The translations under genes and the position numbers were made by a program. This document shows, piece by piece, positions 10,401 to 22,059 of a stretch of DNA of 64,000 nt; the stretch's first letter is position 1; every line of letters starts with the position of its first letter. The notes below the pieces were generated by a model. The model saw only the letters and a program-made list of their open reading frames with translations, had not been told where the DNA came from and made no database searches. Origin of the DNA: Macrostomum hystrix (Eukaryota > Platyhelminthes > Macrostomidae); assembly GCA_950097015.1 (NCBI GenBank), contig CATNEN010000029.1, forward strand, positions 7,603,501 to 7,667,500. The letters run 5' to 3'.

Positions 10401-11680
10401 TCAGTCGTGCTGCTTGTGGAACAGCACTCGCTGCAGGTACTCAGCCTGGCGCTGCTCAAGCTCAGCCTCCAGCTGCTGCGCCCTGGCGGAGGCCAACTCG
10501 ACGGCCAAACGACCGGCGGACCTGCCGCGCTGGTCCAGTCTTTTAGCCTGCTGCTCGGCTCTGGCTAGAGCGGTTGCTAAGGACGCTTCAGCGTCGGCAA
10601 GGCGACGCTGAGATTCTGCTAGGCTGGATTCTAGGCGCTTCACTAAGCGACGCTCGGAAGTGAGTCGCTGCTCAAACAGGCGGCACTGCGACTGCGGATG
10701 AGCGACAAGAGGTTTGACAGAGTGGAAGAAGACTGACAGAGATTGGGAGAAGACTGTGACAGATTGGGAGAGGACTGTGACAGAGATTGGGAGAGGACTG
10801 TGACAGAGATTGGGAGAGGACTGTGACAGAGATTGGGAGAAGACTGTGACAGAGATTGGGAGAAGACTGTGACAGAGAGAGGGAGAGGACTGTGACAAAG
10901 ATTGGGAGAGGACTGTGACAAAGATTGGGAGAGAGGACTGTGACAGAGATTGGGAGAGGACTGTGACAGAGATTGGGAGAGGACTGTGACAGAGATTGGG
11001 AGAGGACTGTGACAGAGATTGGGAGAGGACTGTGACAGAGATTGGGAGAGGACTGTGACAGAGATTGGGAGAAGACTGTGACAGAGATTGGGAGAGAACT
11101 GTGACAGAGTGGGAGAAGACTGTGACAGATTGAGAGAGGACTGTGACAGAGATTGGGAGAGGACTGTGACAAAGATTGGGAGAGGACTGTGTGACAGAGT
11201 GGGAGAAGACTGTGACAGAGTGGGAGAGGACTGTGACAAAGATTGGGAGAGGACTGTGACAGAGATTGGGAGAAGACTGTGACAGATTGAGAGAGGACTG
11301 TGACAGAGATTGGGAGAGGAATGTGACAGAGATTGGTAGAGGACTGTGACAGAGATTGGGAGAGGACTGTGACAGAGATTGGGAGAGGACTATTACAGAA
11401 TGGAAGGTGTAACAGACAGAAGAAGGTGTAACTGAGATTAGGATTGGAGAGTGAGAGGCGATATTAAAAGGCGGAGGCCCTGCTAAGCGCTCACCTGAGC
11501 TTCAGCCGCGGCAGCTTCGGCCTCGAGTCGACAGCGCCGCTCCTCGGCCAGCTCCAGCTCGGCTAGGGCCAACCTTTCGGACACTGTCAGCGGCCGAGCG
11601 GACGCTAGCTGCTGCTGCTGCTGCTGTCGTCGAGAAGTGCCGGCCTCTTCCCAGGAGCACACCGAGGCGCCATCAACCAT
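10401..11680 (-). CDS. two-exon coiled-coil protein, unknown family
   Basis: Exon 1 is 11680-11495 (ATG, MVDGASVCSWEEAG) and ends CAG before the donor GTGAGC. Exon 2 is 10691-10401 and starts after ATCCGCAG. Both boundaries are phase 0, giving 158 residues. After a glutamine run the protein is one long Ala/Glu/Arg/Leu-rich helix with heptad spacing (LALAELELAEERR, then QRLTSERRLVKRLESSLAES to QAEYLQRVLFHKQHD at the C-terminus). I do not recognise a family; a structural or scaffold role is all that can be inferred. The 803-base intron is mostly a 23-bp satellite that stops about 45 bases before the acceptor. ORFs that read on into the satellite (repeats of SQSSPNLCH) are artefacts. Confidence 0.72.
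10735..11395 (-). repeat. 23-bp intronic minisatellite
   Basis: About 28 units of a 23-bp repeat containing GACTGTGACAGAGATTGGGA. On the coding (minus) strand each unit reads as a pyrimidine tract ending CACAG (TCTCCCAATCTCTGTCACAG), which resembles a 3' splice site. The array fills most of the intron of the coiled-coil gene. Confidence 0.93.
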
Positions 11681-11695
11681 GGAAGCCGATGAAAT

Positions 11696-12021
11696 TGCTG
11701 CGGACTAATTTAAATCGGTAAGAAACATTAATTTTACTGGAAGACTGCTTTCACAGTGCCAAGTTTCAAGTTTTGACAAAGTTGACAACTAAATAAGGAA
11801 GAAAAAAGTAACTACAGTTAGTTATATTATCAGACGGTGTATTTTAATATCAAAGACAGGACGGAATAAACTGTCACAGTTAACGAATTTGTTTACACAA
11901 AATGTGACGTAAAAATTAACCCGTTAACTCAATAGTACAAAGACACCGTACTACTCAGTACTTTGAAGCATGAAGTACTTCGTAGTTACATTGTGCATTA
12001 AGCTTAAATTTTCTCATTAGG
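11696..12021. other. intergenic spacer
   Basis: AT-rich sequence upstream of the coiled-coil gene and downstream of the MYND gene. No clear element was seen. Confidence 0.4.
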
Positions 12022-15000
12022 CTAGGCAGGATAGACCAGCTCGCTAATGAACGCATTGGAATAGCTGGGCAAATCAAGCTGCTCATTTGGCACCCTTATT
12101 GGCGATCGGAAAGGATTTATGCGCTGCGGAGTCAGGGTTCCAACCCGCAGCTTGTCACACATCACTGCCGATAGCTCCATGCTGAACTCGCAATAGTCCG
12201 TCACGTAGGTGCGAATGGACAGCTTCTGCGGAACAGACAGAACGGCCACAGGTGACTAGAGGACCAGGGAAAGTCACAGGTGACTAGACCAGGGAAAAAG
12301 TCACAGGTGACTAGAAGACCAGGGAAACAGTCACAGGTGACTAGAGGACCAGGGAAACAGCCACACAGGTGACTAGAGGACCAGGGAAACAGCCACAGGT
12401 GACTAGAGGACCAGGGAAACAGTCACAGGTGACTAGAGGACCAGGGAAACAGTCACAGGTGACTAGAGGACCAGGGAAACAGCCACACAGGTGACTAGAA
12501 GACCAGGGAAACAGTCACAGGTGACCAGAAGACCAGGGAAACAGTCACAGGTGACTAGAGGACCAGGGAAACAGTCACAGGTGACTAGAGGACCAGGGAA
12601 ACAGTCACAGGTGACTAGAAGACCAGGGAAACAGTCACAGGTGACCAGAAGACCAGGGAAACAGTCACAGGTGACTAGAAGACCAGGGAAACAGTCACAG
12701 GTGACTAGAGGACCAGGGAAACAGTCACAGGTGACTAGAGGACCAGGGAAACAGTCACAGGTGACCAGAAGACCAGGGAAACAGCCACACAGGTGAATAG
12801 AGGACTAAGGAAACAGTCCCACAAGTGACTAGAGGACCAGGGAAACAGCCACACAGGTGAATAGAGGACTAAGGAAACAGTCACACAAGTGACTAGAGGA
12901 CCAGGGAAACAGCCACACAGGTGAATAGAGGACTAAGGAAACAGTCACACAAGTGACTAGAGGACCAGGGAAACGGCCACACAGGTGAATAGAGGACTAA
13001 GGAACAGTCACACAAGTGACTAGAGGACCAGGGAAACAGCCGCACAGGTGAATAGAGGACTAAGGAACAGTCACACAAGTGACTAGAGGACCAGGGAAAC
13101 AGCCACACAGGTGAATAGAGGACTAAGGAAACAGTCACACAAGTGACTAGAGGACCAGGGAACCAGCCGCACAGGTGAATAGAGGACCAGGGAAACAGCC
13201 GCACAGTTAAATAGTGGGCCACGTAGAAGTACTATTAAATTAAGTGCCAACCTTGAGAAACTCAAGCGTGGCTGGCCAGGAAATGGAAGCGGCAAAGCCG
13301 GCATTGAAGGCTACAATGAGATCTGGCCGAGGCGGACAGGAGCTCTCAGCGTCGGCGTCATCTAGTTCGTCGTCGCTGTCAGCGGCGGCGGAGTCCTGAT
13401 CTGGCTGCTTTCGTTGCTGACTGAGAAGACCCGCAGCCACCTGATGATAGAGGCCTCTGTAGACTGAGACGCGAAATCTGCCGTCGCATTCTGAGTGAAC
13501 ACTCTTGTGCACCGATGGTGACACATCCTGGATTGGAATGCGCATAGACAATTGTTATAAGGATCGCAGTCCGAAGTATGCGTACTTAAGCCTTTGTACT
13601 ATTGGAAAAACAATACATTATGGAACGATTATTTGGAATAAGACAGCAGTTTATAGACCTTAATTGCCAAGCTTAAATCCCGCGGCGAGAAGACTTGGGC
13701 TACATAGGGGATATTATTGATATTAGTTGTGCTGCACCTGAACGGAGCAACGCAAGCACATGAAACTCGAGAACACGCGCCAAATTTTTGTTGCGCATCT
13801 TCTGAAACAAGAATCAAGTCGAAGGACAGATTTTTTTCCATAAGAACTAGTGTATTTTTAACAGCCTTATAAAAAAATTTGCAGTGCGCCTCAGTGCGGC
13901 CTCGTCACGCTTTCAAACTTTATCAGCACGTCATCCAAGTGTGCCTGCATCATCTCCGACTTCGCTGGTCACCGAACTTTATCTAGACGGAGCTGCAGGA
14001 CCTTCAGCAAGTGGCACAAGGCCGACTATGGACACCCTGATGTTGCGTTGCTTCGTTCGGGTGCAGCACAATGTCTATATAGTTGGTATAAAAACGGGCG
14101 GCAAAATGGCTTGGTAGTCCTACTATTAAGGATGCTTGTTTCTGACAGGTGAGTCCACCAACCTACTAACCTTGCCAATTAGAGCCAATCTGAAGCAAAA
14201 GTCTGGCGCTAGTCTAGCCAGCTCGCACAGAGCCGGAATGAGTTCGACTTCCTTCTCGGCGCCAATCACGTGTACAACGATTCTACGCTGACGATGAAGC
14301 CGGCCAGTAGACGCGGTCAACCGCTTGTAGGCGTCTGGGGCGTCAGCAGGCAAGCGTTCGAACAGCAGGTGATAGAGGGTGAGCGGCCACTGCAGCAGGA
14401 TGCAGGCCGGGGAATCCGCTGGAAGGCCGCGCAGCTTGTAATAGTCCGCCCAGCCGGCCAGTTGATGGCGCCGAGGCTCGGCCTGATCGTCGGCATTCGA
14501 CGACGACAAAAACTTCCGGCGTCTCGGCGAGGATGGCGGCCTCTTCTGGTAGAGCGAAAGGCTCGGGATCTGGGGCCAGATCCCCAGGCTGTGGTGCGGC
14601 GCCAATGTCTAAATCGGCTAGATCGTCAAACGCGGCGCGCGGATGCACGCCAAGCCAGGCGTAGCACTCGCGGCGCCACATGCCTCGACCGAGCAGGCGC
14701 CGCTCCAGCAGGAAGCGCGACAGGCCCTGCGGACGATCAGTCAATACTATAGCCACTGCTATTGCGCAGTACATTTAATAGGCTGTCCAGTCCTATGGAC
14801 TGGGGTCGGGCGGATGAGGCCGTCACACCGACACAAATTTACAGCTGGGCAAACTGACGCAATGGATCAAGTGGTTAGAGCGTCGGACTCACGACTTGAA
14901 GGTCAAGGGATCGAGTCTTGACTCCACGGGAACAATCTGTGTCCTTTAGAAAGAGAATTAACACTGCATTGTTTCACTTCAACCAGCTCTTAAATTGGAC

Positions 15001-16069
15001 TGAACAGCCGTAGGCAGCTTTCAGATGCACCGCGCAATAGCTGCGGCTGTGCTGTCGGCTACACATCCGGCCCGATAGGGACAGGTGTAATCAATTTTTT
15101 GTCACGGTTAAGACAATAGTAACAAAAATTATTGTAAGAATACAATCAAACAAATAATATTATTAGGGAGTGAGTGGCAGGGCGGTTAACGCAGTTTGCC
15201 TCTCGCGCCAAAATCCCTGATATGGGGAGAAGCCGCGGAGACAGGGCTTGGGGGCTTATCGCGCAATTTACGCCCTTGAGGGCTTTGAGGGCCAACGATG
15301 AGAAAGTCAAGGGCAGATATACACACCTGTGGGAGTGTGTGCCTGCGTACGGTATCTGTGTGCGTGTGTGCTCAGGAGTCAGCGAAATGGGTAGAAATAC
15401 CAAATAATGTGCGATCGCCCGCAGCCCTCCTGCAAATGTTATTATTCAACCATATTATTAAGCATAGACTTGTTGTGTAGTGACTTGCTAAAACGGTCCT
15501 TTTCAGGGCCACCATTTTTGGGTGCATGGTTTCTGCGTTCCGTGCGTGCTACTATTAGTAAACGTGTCAGTGTTTTAAATTTATCGATCGATGGGTTTCT
15601 TCGGTTTTAACAAATATAAAAGCACGCGCTGCGCTAAGGCAGTCAAGTTTTTTCCTTTCTGGTTGTCCTGGAATGCTTCCAGGACTAAATAGATCGTGTT
15701 GGCTTAAATAGTACAACATAGAGGCCAATGAAATAGTTATGAAGAGGCATCACTTTTACTCAATGAGTAAGGTACAGTCAATCAACCCACCTGAGAATCA
15801 AAGGCATCAGCTGTGGTGAGCTTAGCAAAGCTAAATGGCAGGTCGGCCAGTGCTGGCGCCCGCTGTCTGAACAGTTTCACTCTGGCGCACCAGGCGGAGT
15901 GGGCCAGGGCCGGATTGTCTGGCTGGCTGGCGTGCAGTCGCCGGCAGGCCTCGCTGCAGTAATAGGCGCAGCGGCACTGCTCGCACTGAAGAGCGCCGCG
16001 TCGATTAATAAGGCCGGTGCAGGCCGAGCATTGTGCAAAGAAGGCCGAAGCAAATGGATCGGAGAGCAT
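12022..16069 (-). CDS. MYND zinc-finger protein, MSS51/ZMYND15 family
   Basis: Four exons: 16069-15791, 14726-14171, 13527-13252 and 12225-12022. All boundaries are phase 0, giving about 437 residues if one base is skipped in exon 2. Exon 1 encodes a complete MYND finger with ligands C14, C17, C29, C32, C38, C42, H57 and C61. Exons 2-4 encode the family's C-terminal domain: GWADYYKLRGLPADSP, PLTLYHLLFERL, HVIGAEKEVELIP, PDLIVAFNAGF, SWPATLEFL, TDYCEFS, INPFRSPIRVP and LPSYSNAFI. MSS51 acts in mitochondrial or muscle metabolism and ZMYND15 is a testis repressor; I cannot tell which is closer, though the length is nearer to MSS51. Exon 2 is 556 bases (3n+1), and its first part (LLERRLLGRGMWRREC) and second part (GWADYYK) are in different frames. 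Either one extra base lies within 14462-14515, or a 31-base GT-AG stretch (14513-14483) is removed. Introns hold two SINEs, a dispersed repeat and a satellite. Confidence 0.85.
12246..13205 (-). repeat. ~29-bp intronic minisatellite
   Basis: Repeats of about 29 bp containing ACAGGTGACTAGAGGACCAG, with diverged units (gaatagaggactaagg) toward the right. On the coding strand units read TTTCCCTGGTCCTCTAG. The array occupies almost all of intron 3 of the MYND gene and ends about 20 bases before the acceptor at 12225. Confidence 0.93.
13732..14121 (+). mobile_element. dispersed repeat C, copy 1
   Basis: Shares long stretches with 50967-51304 and 51657-51875, from CTGCACCTGAACGG through TATAAAAACGGGCGGCAAAA to the end TGGCTTGGTAGTCCTAC. 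The second copy begins with an inverted version of this end (GTAGAACTACCAAG), so the family probably has terminal inverted repeats. Here the left end appears truncated. It sits in intron 2 of the MYND gene and codes for nothing recognisable. Confidence 0.75.
14862..15100 (+). repeat. tRNA-derived SINE family A, copy in MYND gene intron 1
   Basis: The tRNA-like head has a box A region (AGTGGTTAGAGCGTCGGACT) and a diverged box B region (GGGATCGAGTCTTGACTCC). The family body follows (CTGCATTG...CAG.TCTTAAAT) and the tail GGGACAGGTGTAATCAATTTTTT-like. An internal segment that includes the TACCAGCATCAGC stretch is deleted relative to 38436-38689. Confidence 0.8.
15166..15440 (+). repeat. tRNA-derived SINE family B, copy 1
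   Basis: The head GAGTGGCAGGGCGGTTAACG resembles a tRNA box A. The body is shared with 35335-35690 and 51305-51644: CGCAATTTACGCCCTTGAGG, then ACGATGAGAAAGTCA, then TGTGCTCAGGAGTCAGCGAA. It ends CAGCCCTCCTGCAAATGTTATTATT. Located in intron 1 of the MYND gene, on the strand opposite to the gene. Confidence 0.85.
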
Positions 16070-16099
16070 TCTAACTCCACACTGATTGGACCGGCTGGC

Positions 16100-18722
16100 T
16101 ACTGAAAACTTTCTATAGATAAGAAAGATGCTGACTTAGGCCTCTGCTGTAAAATTGGTGGATTTGGTGGAGCTAACATTTAATATACTGAAGACCTGTA
16201 GACAGCCATTCAGAAGATATAGAAGAAGACAATTATATATTTATTACCAACCTAAATCTGCCTTTTTCCTATCTTCTATTAAGTGTTATATAGGCATAAA
16301 TATTCTAAAACATTACCAAAGACTTTTAAACTTTAGATACTTTGTGATTCACAAACATATACCTAGGCCTATGATATTGTAATAATAATAAAATATTTTT
16401 ACTTATATCCTACTTTGATTAGCTAAAAGTATTTCTGAGCTTCTGAGTCTATAAATTGAAAAGGTTTAATCTTCAAGTATATACATTTGCAATCCTAAAA
16501 GCTTTTGTTATGATGACAACATTGTCAAAAATGAAAATTTTTTATTTGGCTTTCAGACCCATTATGTTAATGACAAATTTGAATGGGATAACTTGTAGGA
16601 CAGAAACTTTGAAAGACAGACATGCAGCTATGATTATGAAGTCAGCCACTAGTCTCACTATGTAGTTGTGACTGTACTTGTACTTGTAGTTAGCCTAGCA
16701 TTTACCTTTGCATGCACACCTCTCTATCTTCCATTTTTGGCAACCTTTTTTTCTGACCAAGGCTTCTCAAACCTCAGCTCATTCTTACCTCTGTTGAGTT
16801 TGGCTTCTCCGCCAGCACTCAACTCTTGGTCAATATTTCTTCTGCCTCTCCTTTTCCAGTCTGCTCCGTCCTCATGGCATTGGCTCTTACCCCTTATGCC
16901 TATTTATGGGGGCACTTTTATTCGCAAGTGTTTACCAGACAACCACCTGCCTATCTGGGGATTTTACTATAAAAGCAGAGCTCCCAAGCTCTCATTTTCA
17001 CTGTTTTTCTGGTCCCTTTGAATTCTGACTAAATTGCCTTTGGGCTAAAGTCCCAATCTATTTAACTATGCCCTAGTGGATTCAGGGGCATTAGTTTGCT
17101 CTAGGCATTTTATTCCATTGTGAATTGGATTAATTAAACTTTTTTCCTGCCTTCCTGCCCAAGTCATAGGAATGCTAGAATTTGATCAACTCTGCAACTT
17201 CAAGAGATTGTTATTTTTGGCAGCCGCAAGCTCAAGTTTTCCTAGAACAAAAGCCTAGACTTCCATGAGGCAGCAATTACCCTACAGATTTATCTGACAG
17301 AAGAATTTATACTATCAAGACTTCAGACTGGAGTCTGCTGAAAGTCTTAGTTTCCTTAGAATGACCATCAGCAAAAAATGTGTCTGAAGTAAAAACTTAG
17401 TTATACTAAGTTGTAACAAAAGGCACTATAAAAATAGTTTTACTGATATATTTCATAATAACTTTATGTACACTTACACTTACAGTACACTTATTTTGCT
17501 GATTCAATAACTTGCCAGTCGCGGCAGTGCAATGGTTTCACAAAACATTTATAATGCCATAGCAGCTTTTGAGGTTCTTATGCTCTTGCTTGTAGTAGGA
17601 AACCACAAATACATTTTCTGCTATGAGCTTAAGAAATTATGAAAAGAATATTTGTTTTTTAATGTTACTGGGTTCTATGACGATAACTGAGGTGTTCAGT
17701 TAAAAGACAATATTTAAATATAAATATTGAGGCCTACTTTTCTTCTCACTTAAATATTTGAGACATATGCTTACACATATATAAGAAGAGAGCATCCTTC
17801 TATCTTATAACAGCACAGAAGCATAAACGTCAAAAATACAGCAAAATATAGCGGCATTCTCTACCCCGTTTGCGGGGACAAGGATATAATATAAACAGGG
17901 TTTATTAAACTAGTTACATGTGGCCCAGCGAAACATCCCCATTAGTCAATCCAGCCACTCTAAATAAATAAAAACAAAAAGTTCTAAATCAATTCAAAAC
18001 GCTACAAAAATATGAAAGTTAAGAAGAAAGTTTATACAAAAATGTCAAACAATTTTTTGTTAATAGGTTTCTCAGAAATTTTTCTATTTAAATAAATTTA
18101 GAAATGCGCAACTAAAATTATACGGTATAACAATGTTGTCAAAATTTAAAGATAAAAGAGATAAAGCATTTTGCTCGCCCCTTCTCCAATTGTGCTCCTA
18201 TTATTTGCATTTCCTTTGCTGCTAATATAATATTTAGTTTCTTACATCGTTATAATCGTTTGCTTTTCGATTTTCGCACCTTTTCAAACCTTCAATTAAC
18301 TGCTTTCGTGAACTTCGTGTTTCGTGATTTATTATATATTTAAATGTCGTAATAAAAATATACCCGTTACACTTTATTGGCCAAACAGGTATCTTGCCTG
18401 AGCCAACAACAACTACTACTACTAGCATAAAATGTGCTTTTGATCAGCGCTTAACATTTAACTTAGTGGTAACTTTACATGACGCCAACGCCAACCCCAA
18501 GCTGAACATTTGTCGCGGTTGTCAAAAAGTTGATCTGCAGAAAGCCTTATTTGTTTCTGAAAACAATTGCTTTAAATTGTTACAGACCGTTCGGTGAATA
18601 TTTATATAGTTTTACTTACTGCAATCACTTTTTTATGGGATATTTCTATTATTTTTGGATAACCCTTTGCTTTATATAATTCACATTATTACTATACTTA
18701 AAGGGGTTTAAGTAAAGGCAGA
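16100..18722. other. AT-rich intergenic region, possible retroelement debris
   Basis: No intact gene. Around 17068-17105 one frame reads YALVDSGALVCSRHF, which resembles the active-site DSG segment of retroelement aspartic proteases. Surrounding frames are broken and no other pol motif is visible, so a decayed LTR element is only a possibility. Confidence 0.35.
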
Positions 18723-19385
18723 GCTTATTCCCACGGTCCCGTGCCAATAATTTCAATTTTATCCACACGGATCTGTGCCAATAATTTTCTGCTTATCCAC
18801 ACGGCAGGTTGTATGAATAGGTCTACAACTCTTTATATAAATATGTCCTGCTGTTAATTTCAATTTTATCCACATGGTTCTGTTTTTTTAAACGAGGCCC
18901 TTTTGGGTTTGAATGTTTTGTTGAACCCTCGAGCCAATAGATCGACAAAGTTGCCAGTGTGTTATGACAGTGTTCTACATTTCGACCTACACATTCATTA
19001 ACCAACATTAATGTCATCCTTTTTAATTATTTTAATAACAACTCACTAAATATTTTGTCATCGTTACGTGTTTTCATTCGAATTGTATTGACTTAAAAAG
19101 TAAAAAGTCTATCAAAGAAAATCATACAAGTCAACCAGCAGAATTCTAGTCAGCACTAAACTCAACACTCATATAATACATCATTGTTATTATTTTACAC
19201 TATGCATTGATAGTGTACACTATACACTATACTCTGAAGCAAAAGCCTTATGCTGAGAGAAGAACAAGTAGGGACTTAAAAGTAGACAGATTCATTCAAG
19301 CTGCGGTATGGATAAGCAGAAAATTATCGGCATGGATCCGTGTGGATAAAATTGAAATTATTAGCACAGGACCATGGGAATAAGC
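18723..19385. mobile_element. MITE with long terminal inverted repeats
   Basis: The left arm, starting GCTTATTCCCACGGTCCCGT, and the right arm read in reverse, GCTTATTCCCATGGTCCTGT, match with few differences for about 75 bp (18723-18798 against 19311-19385). A third partial copy of the motif AATTTCAATTTTATCCACA lies inside at about 18857. No transposase ORF is present. I could not identify a clear target duplication, so the superfamily is unassigned. Confidence 0.8.
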
Positions 19386-21058
19386 ACTTCCTTAGTAAAA
19401 CAGAAAGTAAATAACTATACTTTACTTAACTATAACTCTAATAACTCCAATTGAATATTTGTAAAATCCTTTGTTATATTGTATGCGTCCATTTTCCTGC
19501 ATAACTAATTTATTATACATTTGAGACTATTTTTTCTCTGAAATTAATAGAGCTATTTATTTCTTGCTCTTTATTATTACAAACATAGCTTACCCTCACA
19601 ATTTGATTTAGTCAGATTGCGTTTTGCAAGCAATCAAGCAATGCGTTATCAGCATTTTGCAAGCAGTCTGATAAGTCATAAAATAAAAAAGTCAGAGCAA
19701 CCACATTGGTCAAGTTGTATATGGCCAAGAAGTCTGTTCACTACACTTGATTTTTACACTTGAGTTGAAGTGTAGAAAAGTGTACAAAGTGTAAATTAAA
19801 AACAGAGTCTACATTAAAAATTATTTATGGAATGTTCAATGGCAAGATTTTTCATTTTATTCTATATTGGGCTTTGAATATTTAATCTACAGCTACATTC
19901 ATTAGGCCACCATTTCATAACATTTAAGCTAAGTTTTAGGATAATCAAATTAAGTATATTGCTTTTATACTTAAAAGTGTGCCTGGGTCAATACTAGCAA
20001 TGTATGTCCTAAAATTCTAACAGGGTTTGTAAATAGATATTTATGAAAGAAAGATATGTGCATGAATAATGTTTCTTTGCTATGACTTTCTGGCAGGATG
20101 AAAAAGGCAATTGCTGACTGTAAGAAGTGAATTAAATTTGTTGTGAAAAATAACTAAATAGCAAATAGCCCAATGTGCAACCCAAGATCATGCACTTGCT
20201 TGGCATTTACATTTATTTAGTCAATTTGGTGGGGACAGTGAGGACAACATCGTCTGGACAGGACTCAGAGGACTTGGACATTTATGCTTCCGATCGTCAT
20301 CAGCATTGGACCGCCTTCTCAATGACATCCTCTGGAATCATATGACCATTCTCAGGAAGCATCGTCGGTACAGGATTCGAAATACAGGGAGTTAGATTAG
20401 CAGTCGCTGAAAACCAGCAAAGCCAGGTCAACATTTGCATTCGATGGCCAATATTGTTTCGCAAGTTGAGTCACGCCGCTAGAAATGAAAATATTGGTCC
20501 TGATGATCAATAGTCTTTTGGAATTTTGTACTTCGCAACTGTTTCCGCAATGGCAGAATCAATCTAGAAATAGATTAATGCCAGACTCACTCGTTCAAAG
20601 CACTAAAATCGTCAACCAGACAAATCTGTGAATTCGTTTGAATTTCCAAAACTTGCAACTGAGCTTACCTCATATTTTGATGGATAGCCTAAACATGGGT
20701 GAATGAAAACTGACAAAAAAGTTAATTAGATGCATCTTAGAAAGCCTCACAAACGATCAATGTAGCGTGCTGACAAATTTAAAGATCGGAGCGCACACAA
20801 CGTCCCGTAATATTATAGCTTCAGTTTGACAGTCTGCTGCAAATGTACATTCAAGGCATTCAAAACATGCGATACATGTGATGTACGTAGTCACATAGGT
20901 TAAACTGTGACATCAAACACCAAAGCTGAAAACACGGCTCACGCAAGTTATTGAGGCACAAACTTTTCACGATAGACACCTATAAGCACTCATTTCTTAG
21001 GTGTTTAGAAAAAAGGTACTTTACAAATTGGTAATTGAACATGTCTTTTACTAAAGTA
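19386..21058. other. AT-rich region without recognisable genes
   Basis: No ORF or repeat that I can assign. Around 20230-20400 the base composition is closer to coding DNA, but no domain could be read. Confidence 0.4.
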
Positions 21059-21415
21059 GCTGGGACATGCGTCAAGATGTGTCAAGGTCACAGCACTCAT
21101 TTGTTTAATGTCAATGGTATGTCAAAAGCCACAAGGAAGCAGAGAAAGCACACTTTAAATGAGAATATCTGAAAAAGTACTTGACTAATTTGTGTGTCTG
21201 TCATTGTGTAGCAGGGACATGCGTCATGATGTGTATAAAATTTCATGTCACATGGATCAAGTATACGGTCACACCACTCATTTGTTTAATGTCAATGGTA
21301 TGACAAAAGCCGCAAAGAAGCAGAGAAAGCACACTTTAAATGAGAATATCTGAAAAGGTACTTGACTAATTTGTCTCTGAGGTGTCATTGTGTAGCAGGG
21401 ACATGCGTCAAGCAG
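21059..21415 (+). repeat. local ~180-bp tandem duplication
   Basis: The blocks GGGACATGCGTCAAGATGTG and CACTCATTTGTTTAATGTCA...AGCAGAGAAAGCACACTTTAAATGAG occur twice about 180 bases apart. A third partial start lies near 21395. The two copies differ by scattered substitutions and a short insertion. Non-coding. Confidence 0.8.
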
Positions 21416-22059
21416 TTGCAGCAGATCTGTTGAAATAATTGAACCATGCCTTTAGGTGAGGCAGAAATATTATCATAAGACGCATCCGAAAAAGCCATCA
21501 GAAGCACACTTTAAAAGTTTCTTCAGTCGCAAATCATTGGCGAAACTATTCGTCCCACTCATTTTTTAAAGCATAGTTTGGCAGTCAGAGTTGGACATAC
21601 ACTCTGGCTCGAGAGTTCGTGTTTGTGCTTTAATTTTTACTTAAAGTGAAAAATGTCTGTCGGGGAACCCATACAAATAGATTCATTCTTGTCAAGCAAG
21701 TTTGCATCATACATACCTCAAATTTTTTTTACCTCTGCACTGCCTATCCTTCCTATCATTAAGAAGATATGGAAACTCAGTGTCAGTGTTTCACTGTTGG
21801 AGTAGCCACTTTTACAGTCATAAGCGGAACACTTGAAAACTACAGTTAAACTTGCAGAACTTTCGCCAAATTTCAAATAAGCTCAGTGAGTGCTTTGAAA
21901 ATCGAAATATGAAGTCTCTACTTCCCAGTTATATAGACTTAAAGTATGTCACAACTTTTAAAGACCCACTGATAAAAGTGTACATATATTTTCTCTTCAT
22001 TTTTATCCCCATCTACAATGAGCAGGGTTTATAGTACAGTCCTGCGTTGCTTCTTTATT

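Noticed and set aside
12491-12796. Tandem ORF repeating TRRPGKQSQV
   Set aside because: Satellite read-through inside intron 3 of the minus-strand MYND gene.
14862-15440. tRNA genes
   Set aside because: Box A/B-like sequence belongs to SINE heads; no cloverleaf with a proper acceptor stem could be folded by eye.
17068-17105. Retroelement protease-like segment VDSGALVC
   Set aside because: A single short motif in broken frames, with no reverse transcriptase, RNase H or integrase nearby; kept only as a note.
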